Part shown: one piece after another, positions 19,366 through 27,554 of the stretch
Position numbering within the stretch: position 1 is the first letter of the stretch
Layout: every line of letters starts with the position of its first letter
Assembly: GCA_036794825.1 (NCBI GenBank)
Contig: DAIRGA010000022.1
Coordinates: forward strand, 1-64,000
Source: RZYY01 sp036794825
Lineage (GTDB): Bacteria; Bacteroidota; Bacteroidia; Bacteroidales; 4484-276
Length of the DNA: 64,000 nt
Direction of reading: 5' to 3'
Program-made: the position numbers and the translations under genes
The notes under the pieces: model-generated
What the model was told of the DNA's origin: nothing
What the model saw: only the letters and a program-made list of their open reading frames with translations
The model's database searches: none

Positions 19366-20613
19366 ATGCTTGTGCTGATAAAATTGATCCGTGAGAGTCT
19401 GGTTTTTGCCCTGGGGGCTATAGTTGTGAACAAAGTCAGGACGCTGCTTTCTTTGCTTGGAATTACCATCGGGATATTTTCGGTTATCTCCGTTCTGTCG
19501 GTTTTCGACTCGCTGGAGCGAAGTATTCGTGAGAGCCTCGATGACCTGGGGTCCAACGTTCTCTTCGTTCAGAAATGGCCCTGGATGATGGGTGGCGGCG
19601 ATTATCCCTGGTGGAAATATGTGAATCGCCCCGAACCATCGGTGCATGAGATGGAAGAGATACATCGCCGGAGCAATGTTTCAGATGCCTCAGCCATAAT
19701 GTTCGACTTCAGCCGCCCGCTGAGTTTCAGGAATAATACCTACAACGAAGTTACCATCATGGCGGTTTCGCATGAGTACGACAAAGTGATGTCGGTGGAC
19801 ATTCAGTATGGAAGATACTTCACCCGACTCGAATCATCCGGAGGGCGCAATGTAGCTATTATCGGGGCGAAGATTGCCGAAGAACTGTTCCCCGGGGCCG
19901 ATCCTCTGGGGCAGACCTTCAAAATAGCAGGCCAGAAGGCTGATGTTATTGGTATTTTAAAACCCCAGGGCGCCGGAGCATTTGGCAATACAAGTGACGA
20001 ACAGGTTATCATACCGGTCAATTTTGCCAGGAACTTCGTCAACATACGCGATATGGGCACCACGATCCTTGTGAAGGGGAAGCCCAACGTTTCCAACGAG
20101 CAGCTGATGGACGAGATAACCGGAATTATGCGCTCGTTGCGAAAGCTGAAACCCGGCCAGGAGAGCAATTTTGCTCTCAATGAGGTGAGTGTCATCAACC
20201 AGGGGCTGCAGGCTTTTTTCAGCGGGCTGGCGCTCATCGGCTGGATTATCGGGGGTTTTTCTTTACTGGTTGGTGGTTTTGGAATTGCCAACATCATGTT
20301 CGTTTCGGTGCGAGAACGAACCAATATCATAGGAATTCAGAAAGCCATAGGAGCCAAAAACTATTTTATCCTCCTTCAGTTTCTTTTCGAAGCCGTATTC
20401 CTGTCGCTGCTTGGAGGTATCATCGGCCTGCTGCTGATTTACATCGGTACGCTTGCTTTTCAGGATGCCATGTCGTTCCCGTTGATCCTCTCCTCCAAAA
20501 ATCTAACCATCGGGCTGGTCATTTCAACCATCATAGGACTTGTATCAGGGTTTGTACCGGCATGGGTGGCAGCCCGTCTCGATCCGGTGGAGGCTATCCG
20601 TTTTGGCGTTTGA
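19366..20613 (+). CDS. MacB/FtsX-type ABC transporter permease
   Basis: This 415-residue permease has an N-terminal membrane helix with the family phrase NKVRTLLSLLGITIGIF. A MacB-like periplasmic core domain follows (about 45-260), then three C-terminal FtsX membrane helices with RTNIIGIQKAIGAKN and a terminal ARLDPVEAIRFG. Such permeases drive export or envelope remodelling with a cytoplasmic ATPase. No ATPase gene lies next to it, so its partner must be elsewhere. Confidence 0.93.
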   Translation: MLVLIKLIRESLVFALGAIVVNKVRTLLSLLGITIGIFSVISVLSVFDSLERSIRESLDDLGSNVLFVQKWPWMMGGGDYPWWKYVNRPEPSVHEMEEIHRRSNVSDASAIMFDFSRPLSFRNNTYNEVTIMAVSHEYDKVMSVDIQYGRYFTRLESSGGRNVAIIGAKIAEELFPGADPLGQTFKIAGQKADVIGILKPQGAGAFGNTSDEQVIIPVNFARNFVNIRDMGTTILVKGKPNVSNEQLMDEITGIMRSLRKLKPGQESNFALNEVSVINQGLQAFFSGLALIGWIIGGFSLLVGGFGIANIMFVSVRERTNIIGIQKAIGAKNYFILLQFLFEAVFLSLLGGIIGLLLIYIGTLAFQDAMSFPLILSSKNLTIGLVISTIIGLVSGFVPAWVAARLDPVEAIRFGV

Positions 20614-20779
20614 TGTTTTAACGTATCCGGCATAGTGTTACGGTTCTAAATTTTCTGTCAACTCAATTATTTGATTAAAAACAGGTTAGAATCTGGTGTG
20701 GCGAATTTGGTTGTAATTTGAAGAAAAATAATCCGTGGGTTAGCCTGATTATTTCTATTTTTACGAAAAAAATTAATTA

Positions 20780-22558
20780 ATGGATAAGCGATGGATTCTC
20801 AAAGAAAGAGGTGACCCGGAAATAGTACAGCAGCTCTCCCGCGAATTGAATATCAATACTTTACTTGCGACCCTCCTCTACCAGAGAGATGTACACACGT
20901 TCGAGGATGCACGTTCGTTTTTCAGGCCAAAACTCTTGCAACTGCATGATCCTTTCCTGCTGAAGGATATGGACAGGGCTGTTCACCGGATTGAGAACGC
21001 GATCCGGCACCACGAAAAAATTCTGGTTTATGGCGATTATGACGTTGATGGTACGACCGCCGTGGCCTTGGTGTACACTTTCCTCAAATCACTATACCGC
21101 GAAGTTGACTTTTATATCCCCGACCGTTATTCGGAAGGGTATGGCGTTTCAAAAGCCGGTATTGATTATGCCCATGAAAACAAATTCAGCCTTATTATTG
21201 CGCTGGATTGCGGCATTAAAGCAGTGGAGAATATCGCTTATGCCGGTGATTATGGAATAGATTTTATTGTTTGCGATCATCACCGTCCCGGGGATGAACT
21301 ACCTGATGCCTATGCCATTATTGATCCCAAACGTAACGACTGCTACTACCCTTACGACGAGCTTTCAGGCTGTGGTCTCGGGTTTAAGCTGGTGCAGGCA
21401 TTCTCCAAAAAAAATCATATGCCTTTCAAAAGGCTGGAGAAATATCTTGACCTTGTAGTGGTGAGCATTGCTGCTGATATCGTTCCGATAACCGGCGAAA
21501 ACCGGATACTTGCCTATTACGGGCTGAAGTTGATGAACTCCAACCCGCGACCGGCTTTCACTGCAATACTGCACTACAGCAACATCAAGAAAAAGAATGA
21601 ATTTCAGTATGTTGAGGAGGAATTTGCTTTTAACCGTAAACTCACTATCAGCGACCTGGTGTTTCTGATCGGTCCGAGGATCAATGCTGCCGGACGCATG
21701 GAGAGTGGCCGAAACTCAGTGGAGTTGCTCATCAGCAACACCATCGAATCGGCAGTCGAAAAAGCCGAGCAGATAAACCAGTTCAACACCGAACGGCGTA
21801 ACCTCGATACGCAGATCACCCAGCAGGCAATGGATTTGATATCCCGCGACCCGGATTTTCATAAAAAGCGCGCTACCATCGTTTACAACCCCGACTGGCA
21901 CAAAGGCGTTCTGGGTATAGTGGCCTCAAGGCTTACCGAGCATTTTTACCGCCCCACCATCATCCTTACCAAGGCCAACGGGTTGATTACCGGCTCGGCC
22001 AGATCGGTTAAGGACTTTGATATTTACAATGCCATTGATCAGTGCTACGATCTTCTGGAACATTTCGGTGGCCATAAATATGCGGCTGGTTTGTCCATCA
22101 GACCAGAGAATTTCGACACTTTTAAGGAGCGGTTCGAAAACATAGTGGCTAATACCATCGAAGAAAGAATGAGGGTACCGGAGATTGAAATTGATGCCAA
22201 AGTCAGACTGACCAGCATATCCACCAAGTTTTACAAAATACTGAAACAATTTGCCCCGTTCGGTCCTGAAAATATGGCGCCCATCTTCATGACCGAAGGC
22301 GTGGTGGATACCGGTTTTGCCTGTGTAGTTGGCAAAAATCACTTGAAGTTGAGTGTTATCCATCCCGATATTTCAGGGTTTCCACTGGCTGCTATAGCTT
22401 TTCAGCAGGGTGATAAACTGGGGATTGTGCAGAGTGGCCGCCCGTTTTCGATTTGCTACCACATCGAAGAGAATGAGTGGAACGGGCATGTTTCGTTGCA
22501 GTTGAATATCAAGGACATCAAACCACTTGCACCCGATTGGGAAAGGATGGATTATTAA
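20780..22558 (+). CDS. recJ: Single-stranded-DNA-specific 5'-3' exonuclease RecJ
   Basis: This protein has 592 residues, normal for RecJ. DHH-family motifs are present in order: DYDVDGTTAV, ALDCGIKA, CDHHRPG and a DHHA1-type GGHKYAAGLSI. An OB-like C-terminal domain follows. It degrades single-stranded DNA in mismatch repair and recombination. The metal-binding Asp and His residues are intact. Confidence 0.97.
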   Translation: MDKRWILKERGDPEIVQQLSRELNINTLLATLLYQRDVHTFEDARSFFRPKLLQLHDPFLLKDMDRAVHRIENAIRHHEKILVYGDYDVDGTTAVALVYTFLKSLYREVDFYIPDRYSEGYGVSKAGIDYAHENKFSLIIALDCGIKAVENIAYAGDYGIDFIVCDHHRPGDELPDAYAIIDPKRNDCYYPYDELSGCGLGFKLVQAFSKKNHMPFKRLEKYLDLVVVSIAADIVPITGENRILAYYGLKLMNSNPRPAFTAILHYSNIKKKNEFQYVEEEFAFNRKLTISDLVFLIGPRINAAGRMESGRNSVELLISNTIESAVEKAEQINQFNTERRNLDTQITQQAMDLISRDPDFHKKRATIVYNPDWHKGVLGIVASRLTEHFYRPTIILTKANGLITGSARSVKDFDIYNAIDQCYDLLEHFGGHKYAAGLSIRPENFDTFKERFENIVANTIEERMRVPEIEIDAKVRLTSISTKFYKILKQFAPFGPENMAPIFMTEGVVDTGFACVVGKNHLKLSVIHPDISGFPLAAIAFQQGDKLGIVQSGRPFSICYHIEENEWNGHVSLQLNIKDIKPLAPDWERMDY

Positions 22559-22677
22559 CCGAATTGAATTGTTCGGCGTTTGACGCTAACGAATTAATTC
22601 GGCCTTCAACTTATACCCTTCAACCTTCAGCCTCAGACTTCCAGCGCCCACCTGACTTTTACCCGCTGCCTGCCTCA

Positions 22678-23313
22678 CTAAAGTAGCATGTAATAGTTCA
22701 TCAGCGTGCGGATCATCAGCACAACTCCGAATCCAATCAGCAGCACACCAACAAAATGGTTGAGTCTGCGGATAATAACAGGCTTCATATAGTTTTTAAT
22801 TCCTTTGGCAATCAGTACTTTAACTACATCGGTGAATAATATTGCGAACAATGTTCCGCTGAAAAATAAAGTGGCAGCACCAGTTTCTTCTCCGTAATTG
22901 GACGTTACCCCCACGGTAAGACCCATCCAGAAAAGCCACACAAACGGATTGGTGATATTCAGAAAAAAGCCTTTTAAAAGGTATTTGAAACGATTGGATT
23001 CAACCGTAATTACCGGATCCCCGTTTTCGGTTGTTTTGACTTTGCGGGTGAATGCAACAATTCCATAGCTTATCAGGATCATGCCGCTGACAAAGCCAAA
23101 AACCAGGCGATGACTGTCATCGTTAAGGATTTTAATTGCCCCGAGAAAACTCATAAAAACCAAGGCAAGGTCGCTGAGAAAAATCCCTACAGCTAGCATG
23201 GTTCCCGATCTGAAACCGTTGTGAATACTGGTTTGGATAAGCGCAAACAGAGCCGGGCCAAGCAACACTGCCAGGGTTAATCCAACTATTGAGCCTTCGA
23301 TGAATGGGTTCAT
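22678..23313 (-). CDS. LysE-family exporter
   Basis: This 211-residue membrane protein has about six hydrophobic segments and the LysE-superfamily phrases GPALFALIQTSIHNG and NITNPFVWLFW. The family exports amino acids or related small molecules; the substrate cannot be read from sequence. It begins 27 bp after the GH3-family gene on the same strand, suggesting a two-gene operon. It converges on recJ. Confidence 0.9.
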   Translation of the reverse strand: MNPFIEGSIVGLTLAVLLGPALFALIQTSIHNGFRSGTMLAVGIFLSDLALVFMSFLGAIKILNDDSHRLVFGFVSGMILISYGIVAFTRKVKTTENGDPVITVESNRFKYLLKGFFLNITNPFVWLFWMGLTVGVTSNYGEETGAATLFFSGTLFAILFTDVVKVLIAKGIKNYMKPVIIRRLNHFVGVLLIGFGVVLMIRTLMNYYMLL

Positions 23314-23340
23314 TTTCGGTTAGCCTGGTTTAAGCCGGAT

Positions 23341-24888
23341 TTAGTGCGACGAGAAGTTTTGGATATAGCTTTCCCACTCTTCGAGCTGCTTTGCCCTGAT
23401 CACACGCGGGAACTTGTTTTGCGCTCCCTCTTTGCCATGATCGCGCATCCACTGGTAAAATACTTTGGTGGGCAAAACCTCCACAAAGATCTCCTTGATT
23501 GCTTCTATGCGTTCAACCCGGTAGTCGTCGTTCAGGATTTTGAGGTTGTTGTCTATAATATCGCGGGCGGTTTCTGGATTCAGTACATCATCGGTACCGA
23601 TAAACCATTTGTGCGCGAACATTGAGCTATGTTTAATCCCGGCAACGGTAAACTCTCTGACGGTGATGTTCAGTTCATGGCTCATCATCTCCACCGCCCG
23701 GTTCATATTTTCCACCGAAAGATGCTCTCCACAAAGGCTCAGGTAATGTTTTGTGCGTCCGGTGATGCGGATCTCGCTGAGTTTTTTTGAAGTGAATTTT
23801 ATCGTGTCGCCAATCAGGTAACGCCATGCGCCGGCGTTGGAACTAATCAGAAGTGCGTATTCTTTTTCCTCTTCTATCTGGTTGAGCGTTAGTGCTTCGG
23901 GATGGCTCCTGAGGTTACCTTCATCATCGAAGTTGTTGTTGTTGAAGGGGATAAATTCGAAGAAAAGACCTGTATCCAGCGACATCTGCATCGAGTCAAC
24001 ATGCGGGCGTTTCTGGTAGGCGATGAATCCTTCGGAGGCGAGATAGGTCTCCATGTAGATCAGCGGCTTGCCCAAAAGTCGTTCGAAACCTTTAACGTAA
24101 GGGGCAAACGAAACGCCGCCATGCACGTAAATACTCAGGTTAGGCCAGATTTCATGAATGTTTTTCAGACTGTAGCGCTCGATGACCTTTTCCAGAAGAA
24201 TTTGCAGCCAGGCCGGCACCCCAACTATCACCCCGATGTCCCAATCCTTTGCACGCCTTACAATCTCTTCCAGTTTAACCGTCCAGTCGCGCTCCTTGGA
24301 AATACGCCGGCCGGGTTTGTAAAAAAACTGGAACCAGAAAGGAATATTTCCTGTGGTAATTCCCGAAAGATCACCGGCATAATAACTCCCGTTGAATTGC
24401 AGGTGCGTGCTTCCGCCAAGCATCAGAATACCTTTTCCTTTTTCGAAAAATTCGGGAGGGAAATTGTACTGCGCCAACGAAAGCAACTGCCTGACGCTCG
24501 TTCGCTGAATTGACCGCAGCACGTCGCCGGTAACCGGTATGTATTTGCTGGAGGCTTCCGAAGTACCCGAGCTGAGAGCGAAATATTTGACTTTCCCCGG
24601 CCACGTAACGTATGGCTCGCCATTTTGCGAGCGGTACCACCAATTGCTGAATATCGAATTGTAATCAAATACCGGAACCTGCTGCTGAAAAGCCTTAACC
24701 ATGTCGCCCGACCGGATGATTTCGGGGAAGTTATGAGCTTCACCAAAATGAGTAAACTGTGCTTTGCGGAGCAGACTATTTAGAACTGCCTGTTGTGCTT
24801 TCCAGCCATCGAAACTCTTCTGGTTCTCGCTCACACTCAGGCTTCTGAGCTCGATGGCGCGTTTTATGATAGATCCTATGATTGGCAA
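23341..24888 (-). CDS. GH3 (auxin-responsive promoter family) acyl-adenylate / amidosynthetase-like protein
   Basis: This 515-residue protein matches the GH3 superfamily. The adenylate-binding motif is FALSSGTSEASSKYIPV, followed by MLGGSTHL, YLASEGFIAY and the GRTKHYLSLCGEHL hinge. Plant GH3 enzymes conjugate acyl acids to amino acids; the substrate of bacterial members is unknown. It is transcribed with a LysE-type exporter, which would fit export of a conjugate. That link is inference. Confidence 0.9.
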   Translation of the reverse strand: MPIIGSIIKRAIELRSLSVSENQKSFDGWKAQQAVLNSLLRKAQFTHFGEAHNFPEIIRSGDMVKAFQQQVPVFDYNSIFSNWWYRSQNGEPYVTWPGKVKYFALSSGTSEASSKYIPVTGDVLRSIQRTSVRQLLSLAQYNFPPEFFEKGKGILMLGGSTHLQFNGSYYAGDLSGITTGNIPFWFQFFYKPGRRISKERDWTVKLEEIVRRAKDWDIGVIVGVPAWLQILLEKVIERYSLKNIHEIWPNLSIYVHGGVSFAPYVKGFERLLGKPLIYMETYLASEGFIAYQKRPHVDSMQMSLDTGLFFEFIPFNNNNFDDEGNLRSHPEALTLNQIEEEKEYALLISSNAGAWRYLIGDTIKFTSKKLSEIRITGRTKHYLSLCGEHLSVENMNRAVEMMSHELNITVREFTVAGIKHSSMFAHKWFIGTDDVLNPETARDIIDNNLKILNDDYRVERIEAIKEIFVEVLPTKVFYQWMRDHGKEGAQNKFPRVIRAKQLEEWESYIQNFSSH

Positions 24889-24912
24889 TGCGGTTAGGTA
24901 TTGATTATTTTT

Positions 24913-24921
24913 GCAAACGTA
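24913..24921 (-). promoter_or_regulatory. -7 promoter element (TACGTTTGC) of the GH3-LysE operon
   Basis: TACGTTTGC on the minus strand matches TAnnTTTGC. It lies 25 bases upstream of the GH3 start, in the divergent gap before the outer-membrane protein at 25024. Confidence 0.5.
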
Positions 24922-25023
24922 AACAAAAACCTGATATTTCGATCAGATTAATGTTGTCTAAGAAGCTTTTTCTACCCAAAATGGCATGTTTGTTGAACTA
25001 TTGCTCTATCAAATTTTCTGATT

Positions 25024-25839
25024 ATGAAAACTTTAAACATCTTGTACTTTTTTCTCCTTCTGCTTGTAGCTCCGCAGGTTATCAATGCACAGGATCAGAT
25101 CATCAAACGCAACCAGGAGGTAATTTCCTGTAAAATCAAGGAGATCGGGTCGGCTGAAATCAAATACACAATGACAGATTATTCACCCGATGTCATCTTT
25201 TCGATCGAAAAAGACAAAGTGAGCAAAGTCATTTTTGAAGATGGCAAAGAGTTGACATTCAATGTGTCTATGACCGACCCGGGAAATTATGAAGGTCAGC
25301 ATAAAAATGCAGTTAAGGCGGATTTTATCGCACCGCTTACAGGAAATTTCACCATTAGCTACGAGCGCAGCCTGAAGGTGAGCCGGAGCATCGAAGCCAC
25401 TTTGGGCATAATCGGACTGGGCATTGACCCCAACGACAATAACCCGGCGGGTGTTTTCACCAAATTTGGCTATAAATTCATTAAAGATCCCGATTTTTAT
25501 CTTCAGGGAATGCGCTATGCACACATCCTCAAAGGTGGCTATTTTAAACCTGAAATAGCCATTGCTGCTTACTCCCGTGATTTCGAAGAGTACGACTATA
25601 CCAAGCCTCCGGGACAGGAATACTTTGTGGAAAGAAAGGACATCTTTTCGGTAGCTTTGCTCCTGAATTTTGGTAAGCAGTGGGTGGTTGACAACTCCTT
25701 CCTGGTTGACTTTTACAGCGGAATAGGATATGGTTTCGACAACAATGACGGCGGCTACCACTATGGATATTCCACAGCCAGCAGCACAGTCCCTATAACC
25801 TTCTCAGCCGGTTTGAAAGTCGGCTGGCTTTTCAAATAG
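25024..25839 (+). CDS. Outer-membrane beta-barrel protein of unknown function
   Basis: This 271-residue protein has a signal peptide (cleavage after VINAQ). A short N-terminal domain follows (about 24-85: VISCKIKEIGSAEIKYT, KDKVSKVIFEDGKELTF), of a kind seen before barrels in Bacteroidota. The rest alternates amphipathic strands (NFTISYERSL, SAGLKVGWLFK) and ends in an aromatic/Lys terminus as in outer-membrane barrels. No specific function is recognisable. Confidence 0.75.
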   Translation: MKTLNILYFFLLLLVAPQVINAQDQIIKRNQEVISCKIKEIGSAEIKYTMTDYSPDVIFSIEKDKVSKVIFEDGKELTFNVSMTDPGNYEGQHKNAVKADFIAPLTGNFTISYERSLKVSRSIEATLGIIGLGIDPNDNNPAGVFTKFGYKFIKDPDFYLQGMRYAHILKGGYFKPEIAIAAYSRDFEEYDYTKPPGQEYFVERKDIFSVALLLNFGKQWVVDNSFLVDFYSGIGYGFDNNDGGYHYGYSTASSTVPITFSAGLKVGWLFK

Positions 25840-25936
25840 TTTAATCCCTGTAAACAGACCCATCCCGGTGACTTGTATGCCCTCATTGATCTTGATGAAA
25901 TTTGGGTGATGATTATCAATCACTCCTTTTATTTGC

Positions 25937-25944
25937 TACTTTTG
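25937..25944 (+). promoter_or_regulatory. -7 promoter element (TACTTTTG) of rfbC
   Basis: TACTTTTG matches TAnnTTTG and ends 21 bases before the rfbC ATG at 25966. A TTTG at 25901 is too far upstream to be a well-spaced -33 box. Confidence 0.45.
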
Positions 25945-25965
25945 AAGCCTTAAATTTTGCTTACT

Positions 25966-26511
25966 ATGGAAATAATTAAGACCGAAATTCAGGATTTGCT
26001 CATCATTAAACCCCGCGTATTTGAAGATGACCGGGGATATTTTTTTGAGTCTTACAACCGGCAGAACTTTTTAGCGCAAGGCATTGAAGCTACGTTTGTT
26101 CAGGACAACGAATCGCGTTCGATGAAAAGCGTACTGCGCGGATTGCATTTTCAAAAGCCTCCGTTCAGCCAGGGAAAACTGGTTAGAGTGATGCGTGGTT
26201 CGGTGCTTGACGTGGCAGTGGATTTGCGCCGCAATTCACCTACTTTCGGTAAATGGGCATCCATTGTGCTCACCGACAAGAACAAATGGATGTACTGGAT
26301 ACCGGAAGGATTTGCCCACGGATTTCTCACCCTCGAAGACAACACCGTCTTTTTTTACAAATGTACCAGTGTTTACAATCGTGATGCTGAGGGCAGCATC
26401 CGCTGGGACGACCCTACGCTTAATATTGACTGGGGAAAGTTTGAAAAGCCCATCCTGTCAGACAAAGACATGAATGCGCCCCTGTTTTCAGATTTTGTAA
26501 GCCCTTTCTGA
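25966..26511 (+). CDS. rfbC: dTDP-4-dehydrorhamnose 3,5-epimerase
   Basis: This is a 181-residue cupin-fold epimerase of dTDP-L-rhamnose synthesis. It shows FEDDRGYFFESYN, the catalytic-His segment LRGLHFQ, VDLRRNSPTFGKW and IPEGFAHGFLTLED. I chose the ATG at 25966; an in-frame TTG nine bases upstream is less likely. It stands alone here, without rfbA, rfbB or rfbD, so the rest of the pathway must be elsewhere. Confidence 0.95.
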   Translation: MEIIKTEIQDLLIIKPRVFEDDRGYFFESYNRQNFLAQGIEATFVQDNESRSMKSVLRGLHFQKPPFSQGKLVRVMRGSVLDVAVDLRRNSPTFGKWASIVLTDKNKWMYWIPEGFAHGFLTLEDNTVFFYKCTSVYNRDAEGSIRWDDPTLNIDWGKFEKPILSDKDMNAPLFSDFVSPF

Positions 26512-26575
26512 AAGTTTACAAATATTAATTCACCTCCCTGCGTTATCAGTTTATCCTAACCCCAATTTAAACTGT

Positions 26576-27541
26576 ATGTCAATCTTAAAAACTCTCTGGA
26601 TTGTTATTGGTCTGATGACCATTGTTCTGCTTAATGTTTTTCTTTTTCAGGCATTTAGCGAAAAAGAAATCCATCCTGACGAAACCATCAAGCCATTTGA
26701 AAAAATGCAGATGCCGCCGGTTTACAATGTAGTTATTCCCGAAAAGATGGCCTTTTGCAATGAGCCGGTTCCCATTGATATGTTCCTGGTGAGGGAGTTT
26801 CTGGATCGTGAACTCACCTCCAACACCTATTTTCACTCCTCCACGATCATGCTTTTTAAGCGCGCAAATCGCTGGTTTCCCATTATTGAACCAATCCTTG
26901 CCGAGCAAAAGATTCCTAACGATTTCAAGTACCTCGCCCTGATAGAGAGCAGCCTCGAAAATACGGTTTCTCCGGCCGGTGCTGCCGGGGTTTGGCAAAT
27001 ACTGGCTGTCACAGCCCGTGAATACGGCCTTGAGGTGAACGATGGCATTGACGAGCGCTATCACCTCGAAAAAGCTACCGTGGCTGCCTGCAAATACCTC
27101 AGGAGTTCCTATGAGAAATTTGGAAGTTGGACGCTGGCTGCTGCCGCCTACAACACTGGCAATGCACGCATCACCAAATCACTGTCGGAGCAGCGTGTTG
27201 ACAATTATTACGATCTGTTTCTCAACCAGGAAACGGCCCGTTACATCTTCAGGATACTGGCTGTTAAGACGATTTTCGAAAATCCGCAGCAATATGGCTA
27301 TTATATGGATAGGAGAGAGTTTTTCCCGCCAATTCCCACCCGCACGGTCGAAGTGACCCAAACCATCCCAAGCCTGGTTGATTTTGCCGGGGACCACAAA
27401 ATTACCTACAAAGTGCTCAAATATTTCAACCCCTGGCTGAGACAGGAAACTCTCCCCAATGCTTCAAAACGAACCTACCAAATCAAAATCCCGCTCGAGG
27501 GTTATACCAATTACTCAAAGCTTTGGGAAACAGAGCAGTAG
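26576..27541 (+). CDS. Membrane-anchored lytic transglycosylase (SLT/MltD-type)
   Basis: This 321-residue protein has an N-terminal membrane anchor (about 5-27). The goose-lysozyme-like SLT domain is at about 105-215: the catalytic Glu is in LIESSLENTVSPAGAAGVWQI, followed by AAAYNTGNARI. It should cleave peptidoglycan glycan strands in the periplasm, leaving anhydro-muropeptides. The C-terminal part resembles the linker of MltD proteins but has no clear LysM repeats, so it is a short form. It lies 64 bp after rfbC. Confidence 0.92.
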   Translation: MSILKTLWIVIGLMTIVLLNVFLFQAFSEKEIHPDETIKPFEKMQMPPVYNVVIPEKMAFCNEPVPIDMFLVREFLDRELTSNTYFHSSTIMLFKRANRWFPIIEPILAEQKIPNDFKYLALIESSLENTVSPAGAAGVWQILAVTAREYGLEVNDGIDERYHLEKATVAACKYLRSSYEKFGSWTLAAAAYNTGNARITKSLSEQRVDNYYDLFLNQETARYIFRILAVKTIFENPQQYGYYMDRREFFPPIPTRTVEVTQTIPSLVDFAGDHKITYKVLKYFNPWLRQETLPNASKRTYQIKIPLEGYTNYSKLWETEQ

Positions 27542-27554
27542 GATAAGTGTGATT

